DNA of 8,261 nucleotides from JAHEDH01 sp965364515 (lineage in GTDB: Bacteria; Actinomycetota; Acidimicrobiia; Spongiisociales; ZC4RG35): positions 1 through 8,261 of the forward strand of contig CBDTXZ010000134.1 of assembly GCA_965364515.1 (NCBI GenBank), given 5' to 3'. Under the pieces are notes generated by a model. It was not told the DNA's origin, did not search any database, and worked only from the letters and a program-made list of their open reading frames with translations. The position numbers were made by a program, and so were the translations under genes. Below are positions 1-6,179 of the stretch, one piece after another. Position 1 is the stretch's first letter; each line of letters opens with the position of its first letter.

Positions 1-1
1 C

Positions 2-43
2 TCCACATTCGACCCCGAGAGTGGTTGTCGACACGAGACATGA
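2..43 (+). CDS. C-terminal end of an upstream gene, possibly a response regulator (partial)
   Basis: Thirteen in-frame codons run from the window edge to a TGA at 41-43 and give the tail STFDPESGCRHET. The stop lies 18 bases before the first codon of the damaged histidine kinase, with that kinase's Shine-Dalgarno in between. Kinase genes very often follow an OmpR-type response regulator, whose winged-helix domain ends in a GVGYRF-like strand followed by a short tail, so a regulator is the best guess. The guess rests on position alone, because too little sequence is visible to recognise a domain. Confidence 0.35.
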   Translation, partial: STFDPESGCRHET

Positions 44-49
44 CCATCG

Positions 50-56
50 AAAGGAG
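50..56 (+). promoter_or_regulatory. Orphaned Shine-Dalgarno of the histidine kinase relic
   Basis: AAAGGAG is a strong ribosome-binding sequence. Five bases after it, in the frame that encodes the transmembrane helix, stands GCG (62-64). A single T-to-C change from GTG would explain this. The peptide from there, NHPRRIGIAVSVV, looks like a normal short cytoplasmic N-terminus running into a membrane helix. The next possible start in that frame is the GTG at 92, inside the helix. An ATG at 40 precedes the Shine-Dalgarno and lies in a different frame. Confidence 0.5.
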
Positions 57-61
57 TCATC

Positions 62-875
62 GCGAATCATCCCAGAAGGATCGGGATCGCCGTGTCCGTC
101 GTCGCAATCCTGCTCGCCGTGATCGGGCGCGTGCTGGGCCGGTCGTTCATGGCCGGGGCCCACGCTCGTTCTCGGCAGTCACTGCGTCGTTCAATCGGAT
201 GGCCGAGCGTCTCGAGTCCGAGGACGCCAGGCGCCGTGCGCTCCTCGCCGATCTGGGGCACGAATTGCGAACCCCGCTGACCGTCTTGCAGGGACGAGTC
301 GAGGCGATCATCGACGGGGTGCATCCCGCCGACCAGGAGCACCTCGAGTCACTGCTGGCCGACATCCGCACCATGGAGAGACTGCTCGAGGACCTTCGGA
401 CTCTGAGTCTCTCGCAGGCGGGTGCGTTGAGCCTTCATCCGGAGCCGACCGATCTCGACGCCATCGTCGACGATCTGGCCCACGCCTATCGATCGGTCGA
501 TCCCCGGATCACGGTGGCGGTCGACGGCGGGCTGGGACGGTCGCTCGAGGTCGACTCCGTTCGCATCCGCGAAGTGCTGACAAACGTGTTGAACAACGCC
601 ATGACCGCGTTGTCTGCAGGCGGGGGAGAGATCCGCTTCGCGCTCCGGACCGTTGAGGGTGATGCGGTGATCGAGGTGATCGACGACGGGCCCGTAATCC
701 CGCATCCGAGCTGGGGCAGGTGTTCGACCGCTATCAGACCGGTGACACCCGGCTTGGCTCCGGCATCGGCCTCGCACTCAGCCGCGAGCTCGTCGAGGCG
801 CACGGCGGATCGATCGCGATCGACAGCACCGAGGGCACCGGAACCAGGGTCACCGTCACACTGCCGATCGGCTGA
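62..875 (+). pseudogene. Sensor histidine kinase with lost start, HAMP deletion and frameshift
   Basis: This is the relic of a membrane sensor kinase that would autophosphorylate a His and pass phosphate to a response regulator. Pieces lie in three frames. Frame 2 (80-127) encodes one transmembrane helix, IGIAVSVVAILLAVIG. Frame 1 (from about 154) encodes the end of a HAMP linker (RGPRSFSAVTASFNRMAERL), the DHp helix with H-box HELRTPL (His codon 259-261), the N-box around NVLNN (583-597), and the start of the G1 box, DDGP (682-693). Frame 3 (about 696-875) carries the F-box FDRYQTGD, the G2 box GSGIGL (756-773) and the terminal strand RVTVTLPIG before TGA. One base is missing near 693-702. 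The HAMP first helix and connector are absent between about 128 and 156. The Shine-Dalgarno AAAGGAG (50-56) is followed by GCG, not GTG or ATG, in the helix frame. Neighbouring genes are intact, favouring true decay over sequencing error. Confidence 0.85.
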
Positions 876-888
876 CGGGAGGCCCGGC

Positions 889-1686
889 TCAGGCCGAAGC
901 GCCCGAGTAGTTGCGGACTCCGTAGAGCCAGTAGGAGCGACTCGCCGCAACCGAGACGGCCGTCACCACCAGCAGTGTGACCATGGCGCCCGGAGTCAGA
1001 CGGTCGGTGAGCGCCTCCGCCGGCACGGTGATCGCGACCCCGAGCGGAACCACCGCTGTCAGCGCACCCTGGAGCCACAGTGGATAGATCCGGATCGGCC
1101 ACCTCCCGGCGTCATACAGCCCGGTGATGATGGTTGCCATGTCGTCGGTGTCGATCAGCCAGAAGGCCGTGGTCGTGAAGGCCAGCCACACGCTGTACAG
1201 GATGAGTGCACCGCAGACGAGCCCGATTCCGAACAGGATCAGATCGATCGCCCCGATCGCCCCGCTGAGCTCTGCGAACGCCCAGCCGAGAACCACCACG
1301 CCGACGATGACGTCCACGATGCTCCAGAAGCCGATCTGGCGGGTCGAGATGAACATCTGCGAGTCCACGGGCCGCATCAGCGCAAAGTCCAGTTCGCCTT
1401 CCCGAACCTCGTACATGAACGAGAACATGTTCGGAAGAACGAACGTTGCGAGCAGGCCACCCAACAGGACGTGGATGCCCAACACCGCATACAGCTCGGG
1501 TTCCGACCAGCCCCCCAGGCGGGTCGTGAACCCGAAGACGAGCTGGATGGCGATGATCCCGGTTGCGAGCCGTACCGCGGACTGGACGATCTGCAGCACG
1601 AAGTTCATCCGGTACTGGACTTCGTATTCGGCGCCGAGCTTCCAGTGAACGAGCGTGACTCGAGCGGAGTGGGCGAACCGGTTCAC
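889..1686 (-). CDS. ABC-2 type exporter permease (COG3694-like)
   Basis: This is a 265-residue inner-membrane permease forming one half of the channel of an ABC exporter with the two genes upstream. It has about six hydrophobic segments, roughly residues 28-52, 65-90, 120-140, 145-176, 205-222 and 235-250. The motif MYEVREGELDFALMRPVDSQ (91-110), matching the (I/V)REGxLDxxLxxPxxxQ element of this family, probably contacts the ATPase. The C-terminus, GVRNYSGASA, also fits the family. It starts at GTG 1686, whose GTGA overlaps the stop of the preceding permease by 4 bp, so translation is probably coupled. The longer upstream open frame is only a shadow of that gene. The stop lies 13 bases from the end of the convergent kinase relic. 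The substrate is unknown. The related cyanobacterial trio is linked to viologen resistance, but that should not be transferred without evidence. Confidence 0.9.
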   Translation of the reverse strand: MNRFAHSARVTLVHWKLGAEYEVQYRMNFVLQIVQSAVRLATGIIAIQLVFGFTTRLGGWSEPELYAVLGIHVLLGGLLATFVLPNMFSFMYEVREGELDFALMRPVDSQMFISTRQIGFWSIVDVIVGVVVLGWAFAELSGAIGAIDLILFGIGLVCGALILYSVWLAFTTTAFWLIDTDDMATIITGLYDAGRWPIRIYPLWLQGALTAVVPLGVAITVPAEALTDRLTPGAMVTLLVVTAVSVAASRSYWLYGVRNYSGASA

Positions 1687-2483
1687 GATCCCACCGCCGT
1701 GAACTTGCGAATCGCCCCACGCCACACCGCAAGAATCCCCAGGCCACTGATGGCGATCCACACGAACTGCATGGCCATGCCCTGGTAGATCTCGGTTGGG
1801 GTGAGCTGACCGATCAGAACCTCGATGGGAAACTGAAACGTCCACTTGAACGGCAGCCACGAGGAGACCGTCTGGACCCATCCGGGCATGACCGCCATCG
1901 GCACGAGCCGGCCGGACAGAAGCAGTTCCATCGCGATGATGACCTCGATGAGCGCCTGCGCCCGAGTGGTCCAGAAGCTGACGAGACCCAGCAGCCAGAG
2001 AACGTTGAATCGGATCACGTACCCCGCCCAGGCAGTGACGAGAAACACCGAGCCTTCCAGCAGACTGGGCGAGAAGTCCGGTCGGAACAGGATCGTGAGG
2101 AACACCGCCACCGGCACCCACACCGCGATCCACACCACCTTCGCCCCCGCCATGCTCGCCAGCTGTCGGTGGTACGGGTTCACGGGGTGGAGCAGGTCGT
2201 TGGCGATCCGTCCGGTTCGCACCCACCAGTCCCATGCGCCGGGTGCGAGGGCCAGGTTGAACACCCTCACCAGCGTCCAGACGATGTAGTAGGAGGTGAA
2301 CTCGTCGACGCCGTAGCCGTTGATGTCACCGGCCTGTTCGGCCACGGTCCGCCAGACGATCAGATAGACGATGGGTTCGATGAGGAACCCGAGCACGCTG
2401 ATGAAAGCAGCGCCTCGATACTGGGCCTGGCGCTGGACCGCCGCTCGCGCCTCGACGGCGTAGATCGGCAGGAGGCGTTTCAT
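1683..2483 (-). CDS. ABC-2 type exporter permease (COG4587-like)
   Basis: This 266-residue permease is the second, non-identical channel subunit of the exporter. Hydrophobic segments lie near residues 27-45, 62-82, 113-133, 144-170, 176-198 and 237-254. Family-typical stretches are WVRTGRIANDLLHPVNPY (87-104), LLLSGRLVPMAVMPGW (187-202) and LPFKWTFQFPIEVLIG (210-225). The ending AVWRGAIRKFTAVGS also matches this permease type. The ATG at 2483 overlaps the ATPase stop by 4 bp (ATGA), and no Shine-Dalgarno is evident, so expression probably depends on coupling to the ATPase. Its own stop overlaps the GTG of the last gene in the same manner. A conserved ATPase plus two different ABC-2 permeases in this order is the COG4586-COG4587-COG3694 arrangement, whose members are mostly uncharacterised. 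Confidence 0.92.
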   Translation of the reverse strand: MKRLLPIYAVEARAAVQRQAQYRGAAFISVLGFLIEPIVYLIVWRTVAEQAGDINGYGVDEFTSYYIVWTLVRVFNLALAPGAWDWWVRTGRIANDLLHPVNPYHRQLASMAGAKVVWIAVWVPVAVFLTILFRPDFSPSLLEGSVFLVTAWAGYVIRFNVLWLLGLVSFWTTRAQALIEVIIAMELLLSGRLVPMAVMPGWVQTVSSWLPFKWTFQFPIEVLIGQLTPTEIYQGMAMQFVWIAISGLGILAVWRGAIRKFTAVGS

Positions 2484-3481
2484 TCGGTGGATGCCTGTAC
2501 TGGTGATTCCTCGTCTCCGGAGGCGAACGTCTGCTCGATGACGTCTTCGATGGGTGGGTCTTCGATGCTGAGATCGAGAACGTCGAGCTCTGCGAGGAGA
2601 CGAGATGCCGTGGTGGCGACGTCGCCCCTCGGGACACGTAGGACCGCTTTGTCCGACGTGCGCTCGGTGACGGATCCGTGTTCGGACAGATCCGGGAGGA
2701 TGCCGGTCACGCTCACCGTGATCGTCTTGGTTGCCCCGAACCGGTCGGAGAGCTCCGAGAGGTCGCCGTCGAAGAGCTTCGAGCCGTGATGGATCACGAT
2801 GACCCGTTCGCAGAGCGCCGTCACGTCCGCCATGTAGTGGCTGGTCAGCAGAATCGTTGCGCCCTCCTCTCTGGCGTAGTCGGCGACGAATCTGCGGATC
2901 CGCTTCTGCATGGAGAGGTCGAGCCCCAGGGTGGGCTCGTCGAGGAACAGGACCGGAGGGGCGGGCAGCAGTGCAGCGAGGATCTCGACCTTCATGCGCT
3001 CACCGAGCGACAGATTGCGCACGGGCTTCTTCAAGAGATCGCCGACGTCGAGCATCTCGGTGAATCGAGTGCGACGCTCCCGGTACGAGGCCGCGTCGAT
3101 CGAGTAGATGGCGCGGCGAACATCGAGCGAATCGGCAACCGGGAGGTCCCACATGAGGCTGTTGCGGTTGCCCATGATCAGCGCGACCTGGGTCAGAAAC
3201 TCCGGTTTGCGCTCTGAAGGGTCGAATCCGATGACGGTGGCGTGGCCGCCGGTCGGATACAGCAGCCCGGAGAGCATCTTGAGTGTGGTGGTCTTCCCGG
3301 CCCCGTTCGGGCCGAGGAAGCCGACGACCTCGCCCGGGTCCAGGTTGAAGGACATGTCCTGGACGGCCTCGACGTGCCGGTACGTGCGGTTCACCAGTGA
3401 CTTGAGCGAGCTGAGAAAGCCCTCTTCACGAACGGGCACCTTGAACGTCTTGCTGAGGTCTTCGACGACCACCGACGGCAT
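2480..3481 (-). CDS. ABC exporter ATP-binding protein (COG4586-like)
   Basis: This 333-residue cytoplasmic ATPase powers the two permeases downstream. Walker A is GPNGAGKTT (57-65), the signature is LSLGE (157-161), Walker B is VLFLDEP (177-183), the D-loop is LGLD (185-188), and the switch His is in TSHYM (His215). The extra N-terminal stretch after the first strand (about residues 16-38, REEGFLSSLKSLVNRTYRHV) is typical of this subfamily and separates it from ordinary drug ATPases, as does WDLPVADSLD near 111-120. The Q-loop reads MGNRNSLMWDL, with Asn105 where most ABC ATPases have Gln. A regulatory C-terminal domain of about 80 residues follows. The start is ATG 3481, five bases after a strong GGAAGGAGT. 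Its stop overlaps the first permease by 4 bp. An 84-base gap separates it from lemA, so it may have its own promoter. Confidence 0.95.
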   Translation of the reverse strand: MPSVVVEDLSKTFKVPVREEGFLSSLKSLVNRTYRHVEAVQDMSFNLDPGEVVGFLGPNGAGKTTTLKMLSGLLYPTGGHATVIGFDPSERKPEFLTQVALIMGNRNSLMWDLPVADSLDVRRAIYSIDAASYRERRTRFTEMLDVGDLLKKPVRNLSLGERMKVEILAALLPAPPVLFLDEPTLGLDLSMQKRIRRFVADYAREEGATILLTSHYMADVTALCERVIVIHHGSKLFDGDLSELSDRFGATKTITVSVTGILPDLSEHGSVTERTSDKAVLRVPRGDVATTASRLLAELDVLDLSIEDPPIEDVIEQTFASGDEESPVQASTE

Positions 3482-3486
3482 CGGGG

Positions 3487-3495
3487 ACTCCTTCC
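3487..3495 (-). promoter_or_regulatory. Strong ribosome-binding site of the ABC operon
   Basis: Read on the minus strand this is GGAAGGAGT, five bases before the ATG at 3481. It is the strongest Shine-Dalgarno in the minus-strand block and sits at the head of the three overlapping ABC genes, whose permeases lack equally good sites. The ATPase is therefore probably the main entry point for ribosomes in that operon. Confidence 0.75.
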
Positions 3496-3539
3496 GCCTG
3501 GGAGTCTGACACGGAGGTTGGTCCCCCGACGGGGAATAT

Positions 3540-3556
3540 CGGGGTCGCCGTCCCCG
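3540..3556 (-). terminator. Small GC-rich inverted repeat after lemA
   Basis: CGGGG-TCGCCGT-CCCCG forms a perfect five-base stem with a seven-base loop, starting 10 bases past the lemA stop. No U-run follows on the minus strand (the next bases read ATATTCCCC), so it is not a canonical intrinsic terminator. It may trim or partly terminate the lemA transcript, or be chance in GC-rich DNA. If active, it would make the ABC genes a separate unit. Confidence 0.25.
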
Positions 3557-3565
3557 GGTTCTGGA

Positions 3566-4126
3566 TCAGAGATCGACCTGCGGTGCAGGTCGGGTCGCTT
3601 CGTCGACCTGGAAATGGTCCGCGCGAGAGAATCCGAAGGCGCCTGCGATCAGGTTGGTCGGGAACATCTCGACCCGATTGTTGAGCGCGAGCACGTTGGC
3701 GTTGTAGATCCGTCTCGCCAGCTGGATCCGATCCTCGGTGAGTGCGAGTTCCTCCTGTAGCGCCAGGAAGTTGGTCGAAGCCCGCAGCTTGGGATAGGCC
3801 TCCGCAGTTGCGAGGAGGAGGCGTAGGTCCTTCACGAGCTCCTGCTCCGCCGGCGCCTGTTCACCCGGCGGTCTCCCATTGGTGGACATCGCCTCCGCCC
3901 TGGCCTTCGTCACCAGTTCGAGCACGGTTCGCTCGTGCTGGGCGTACTGCGAGACGGTCTCGACGACGTTGGGGATCAGGTCGTATCGACGCTTCAACTC
4001 CGTCTCGATGTTCGACCACGAGTTCGAGACCAGATTGCGCAATCGAACGAGTCGGTTGTATCCGAGCCACACGAACAGCAGCACGAGGAAGGCGAGGACC
4101 GCCAAAAAGGCGAGGGGATCGGTCAC
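3566..4126 (-). CDS. lemA: LemA family membrane protein
   Basis: This is a 186-residue protein, the usual LemA length. LemA proteins have a membrane helix at the N-terminus and a long helical bundle outside it. Their molecular role is unsettled. The helix is LAFLAVLAFLVLLFVWLGY (5-23). Hallmarks in order are YNRLVRLRNLV (23-33), ELKRRYDLIPNVVETV (43-58), YAQHE (61-65), LLLATAEAYPKLRAS (103-117), NFLALQEELALTEDRI (119-134), RRIYNANVLALNN (138-150), FPTNLIAGAFGF (155-166). The start is GTG 4126, with GGAAAGAG six bases upstream. Its GTGA overlaps the stop of the DUF3137-like gene by 4 bp. A longer frame to 4297 lies wholly inside that gene and is rejected. A Ser/Gly/Pro-rich insert at 81-95 (STNGRPPGEQAPAEQ) is a normal variable loop. 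Confidence 0.95.
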   Translation of the reverse strand: MTDPLAFLAVLAFLVLLFVWLGYNRLVRLRNLVSNSWSNIETELKRRYDLIPNVVETVSQYAQHERTVLELVTKARAEAMSTNGRPPGEQAPAEQELVKDLRLLLATAEAYPKLRASTNFLALQEELALTEDRIQLARRIYNANVLALNNRVEMFPTNLIAGAFGFSRADHFQVDEATRPAPQVDL

Positions 4127-4809
4127 GATTCGCTCTTTCCATACGACGACCAGACGAGGCGCGGAAACTGATCGGTGAAGTCGAGTACCCGCGTCGCCAG
4201 GCCCTCCATTTCGGTCCAGGGTCTGCGGGACGCGATCACCGCGAGCACTCCGCTGTGGAACTGCATGTCGAGATCGAATCCGTTCGCCATGAGCCACTGC
4301 ATCATCGCAGGGTCGATGAGGGTGAACGCGAACTGTTGGCTCTGCGTTCGGACCTCGAACGCCCGATTGAACTCGTCGGACTCGAACTGGACGTCACGAC
4401 CGAATCCGAGGGCGTTCGCCAGCTTGGTCGTGATGCGCTCTCGACGGATCGTCGTCGGGGGACAGGCGATACCGAGTTCGACCATCACGGCCGAGAACCG
4501 GTGGGTAGTCGAGGATCGCTTGCCCTCGGCGTCCGTCTGGTGGACGACGTATTCGTAGTCGAACAGGGTGACCTGTCGATCCCGGAGCGTGCCGGTGACG
4601 AGATTGGTGGCCTTGCGGCTATCACCCATGCGGAAGATCGGGTGCGGGAGGCGCGTGATGCCGAGGTCGTCTCGCTGGTGATAGGTCATGCCGAGTCGGC
4701 CGGCGACTGCTGCAGCCGACTCCCGCCGCTTGGCGGTGCTCACGACCGAAAAGGCGACGACTCCGATCGCCACAATGGCGAACAGAACGAACAGGAAGCC
4801 GGGCTCCAT
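4123..4809 (-). CDS. Single-pass membrane protein of unknown function, DUF3137-like LemA partner
   Basis: This is a 228-residue protein with one N-terminal membrane helix (about 5-24, FLFVLFAIVAIGVVAFSVV), a basic STAKRRE stop-transfer stretch, then a soluble domain predicted to be cytoplasmic. The stretch FRMGDSRKATNLVTGTL (59-75), the FDYEY strand (83-87) and VQFESDEFNRAFEV (140-153) followed by LIDPAMMQWLMANGFDL (164-180) resemble DUF3137 proteins, which are often encoded next to lemA. That link is from memory of the pattern and from position, not an alignment. ATG 4809 is chosen because it directly precedes the helix. GTG 4818, three codons earlier, is possible. The stop overlaps the lemA start by 4 bp, implying coupled expression. 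A 9-bp inverted repeat sits just upstream of the start. The biochemical role is unknown. Confidence 0.75.
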   Translation of the reverse strand: MEPGFLFVLFAIVAIGVVAFSVVSTAKRRESAAAVAGRLGMTYHQRDDLGITRLPHPIFRMGDSRKATNLVTGTLRDRQVTLFDYEYVVHQTDAEGKRSSTTHRFSAVMVELGIACPPTTIRRERITTKLANALGFGRDVQFESDEFNRAFEVRTQSQQFAFTLIDPAMMQWLMANGFDLDMQFHSGVLAVIASRRPWTEMEGLATRVLDFTDQFPRLVWSSYGKSES

Positions 4810-4821
4810 CGCTCTCACGCT

Positions 4822-4855
4822 ACCGACCGGCGAAGGCGTGCCGTCTCCGGTCGGT
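4822..4855 (-). terminator. Perfect 9-bp inverted repeat between the MFS and DUF3137-like genes
   Basis: ACCGACCGG (4822-4830) and CCGGTCGGT (4847-4855) are exact reverse complements around a 16-base loop. Imperfect pairing continues inside the loop (GA with TC, GG with CC). It begins four bases after the MFS stop and ends 12 bases before the next gene's ATG. The position suits a terminator or attenuator, or an mRNA processing element separating expression of the two genes. No T-run follows on the minus strand, so a U-dependent terminator is unproven. The palindrome could also be a DNA operator. Confidence 0.5.
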
Positions 4856-4859
4856 CGTG

Positions 4860-6089
4860 TCAATCCGGACGAAGGGGACGAAACAGCCGCCCGCGCTCCG
4901 ACCAGAGGGCGATCAGCAATGCTCCTGCTCCCGACAGCAGGAATCCGGTGGCCAGCGGAGTGACGGTTCCGTCGAACGCACGATCGAGGAGAGACCCGAG
5001 GAGCGCCCCACCGGCGACGGAAACCAACCCGATCACGGCGGCCGCCATGCCTGCAACCGAGCCCATCGGATCCATCGCGATCGTGTTCGAGTTGGGAAAG
5101 ATCAGGGCGTAGAGCACCAGTTGCACGGCGAGCATCGCAATGAACAGACCGATCGGTGGGGCACCGTCGGAGGCGACGGAGACCCAGACCAGCGCTGCGG
5201 CCGATGCCGTGAAAGCGATCGTCGCGCCGTGTACGAGCCGACGAACCCCGAACCGGGCGACGACGAGGCCGCTGCCGACCATCGACGCGCCCATCACGGC
5301 AGCGAGACCCCCGAAGATGAACGGGAAGAGATCCGCTCGACCGTATACGTCGCCGAACACGATCTCCGAGCTGGCCAGGTAGGAACTGAACACTCCGAAC
5401 AAGACGGTGAGGACCAGTGTGTATCCGAGCGTCTGTCGGTTCGAGACCACGAATCTCGCTGCCCGAGCGACCCGGCCGAACTCGAGTGGGAGTCGGTGCT
5501 CGGGGTGGAGTGTCTCGGACAGGCGAAGCGTCCACAGGCCGATCACCATCGAGTAGATCACGGCGGAGCCGAACACCCACCTCCACGAGGAGATCGCCAG
5601 GACGGCGGCGCCGAGCGTCGGGGCGATGACCGGGACGAGGATGAAGATGGCCATGACGAACGACATCACTTTGGCCATCTCCTCGCCCTCGAACCTGTCG
5701 CGTACCACTGCGAGAGCCATGACCCGAGGGCCGGCCGCTCCCATCCCCCACACGAACCGGGCCGCGTAGAGGACGGTCAGCGATGGCGACAGTGCGGAAG
5801 CCAGTGCCCCGACCGCATACAGACCGAGTCCGGCATACAGGGTCGGCTTCCGACCGAACCGATCGGCGACGGGACCCCACACGGCCTGGGCCAGCGCAAG
5901 ACCCATGAAGTAGAAGGTGACGACCCCGGCAACTGCCGTCGAGTCGGCTGCGAGATCGAACGCCTCCCTGATGTCGCCGAACGCCGGCAGCACCAGGTCG
6001 ATGCCCAGCGCGGTCGAAGCCATCACGGCGGCGAGCATCGAGACGAACTCGAGACGCCCAACGGTCCGAGGCCGTTTGGCAGTGATCAG
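4860..6089 (-). CDS. MFS drug exporter, Bcr/CflA (DHA1) type
   Basis: This is a 12-helix proton-coupled efflux pump in the inner membrane. Counting from the ATG at 6038, helix 1 ends in ASTALGIDLVLPAFGDI (7-23), matching the (S/A)IDxxLPA element of Bcr/CflA. The MFS loop motif A is GPVADRFGRKP (55-65). ARFVWGMGAAGP (93-104), followed by AVVRD (110-114), matches the helix-4 and following loop of the family. Further hydrophobic helices run to the C-terminal SERGRLFRPLRPD. The start is unclear. ATG 6038 would cut away PRTVGRLEFV, which looks like genuine family sequence. The only other ATG/GTG/TTG is GTG 6242, which would overlap the divergent amidotransferase by 63 bp and add an unconvincing N-terminus. 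I give CTG 6089 because GGAG lies seven bases upstream and a TATGCT box stands further up. The substrate cannot be deduced. Confidence 0.85.
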   Translation of the reverse strand: MITAKRPRTVGRLEFVSMLAAVMASTALGIDLVLPAFGDIREAFDLAADSTAVAGVVTFYFMGLALAQAVWGPVADRFGRKPTLYAGLGLYAVGALASALSPSLTVLYAARFVWGMGAAGPRVMALAVVRDRFEGEEMAKVMSFVMAIFILVPVIAPTLGAAVLAISSWRWVFGSAVIYSMVIGLWTLRLSETLHPEHRLPLEFGRVARAARFVVSNRQTLGYTLVLTVLFGVFSSYLASSEIVFGDVYGRADLFPFIFGGLAAVMGASMVGSGLVVARFGVRRLVHGATIAFTASAAALVWVSVASDGAPPIGLFIAMLAVQLVLYALIFPNSNTIAMDPMGSVAGMAAAVIGLVSVAGGALLGSLLDRAFDGTVTPLATGFLLSGAGALLIALWSERGRLFRPLRPD

Positions 6090-6096
6090 TTTCGGA

Positions 6097-6122
6097 CTCC
6101 AGAAGGCGGAGCCGTCAGCATA
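6097..6122 (-). promoter_or_regulatory. Candidate -10 box and Shine-Dalgarno for the MFS gene
   Basis: On the minus strand TATGCT (6122-6117) fits the actinobacterial TANNNT -10 pattern, and GGAG (6100-6097) follows about 16 bases later. The CTG at 6089 is seven bases beyond that. No convincing -35 is visible. The spacing is consistent with a short leader and a CTG start, and it disfavours GTG 6242, which lies upstream of this box. Confidence 0.35.
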
Positions 6123-6167
6123 CGATCGGCGGTCGAAGTGGCGGAACTCGGGAACCAGCAGGTCGGG

Positions 6168-6173
6168 TAGCGT
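6168..6173 (+). promoter_or_regulatory. Candidate -10 box for leaderless transcription of the amidotransferase gene
   Basis: TAGCGT matches TANNNT and ends six bases before the ATG at 6180, so transcription would begin at or next to the A of the start codon. There is no Shine-Dalgarno just upstream of that ATG. Leaderless mRNAs with this geometry are common in Actinobacteria. No clear -35 is present. Confidence 0.45.
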
Positions 6174-6179
6174 TGCGGG

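Noticed and set aside
876..1788. Long plus-strand open frame continuing past the kinase over the ABC permease
   Set aside because: It is only the frame-1 read-through after the kinase frameshift. Its peptide is low-complexity Arg/Asp/Pro/His-rich, and the opposite strand encodes a clear permease.
1687..2235. N-terminal extension of the last permease frame up to 2235
   Set aside because: It overlaps the other permease out of frame and reads as Gly/Arg/His-rich noise. The GTG at 1686 gives the proper family N-terminus.
3525..3536. CCCCGACGGGG near-palindrome upstream of the ABC ATPase
   Set aside because: The arms leave a one-base loop, which cannot form a hairpin, and G/C runs like this are common here.
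4127..4297. Extended lemA start at 4297
   Set aside because: The added residues are antifamily noise from within the preceding gene. GTG 4126 has a Shine-Dalgarno and precedes the membrane helix directly.
4810..5880. Long minus-strand frame upstream of the DUF3137-like gene
   Set aside because: Arg-rich shadow of the MFS gene in another frame. The real gene begins at the ATG before its membrane helix.
4857..6170. Plus-strand 437-codon frame opposite the MFS gene
   Set aside because: Composition (Asp/Arg/His/Gly-rich, no hydrophobic pattern) is typical of antisense frames in GC-rich DNA.
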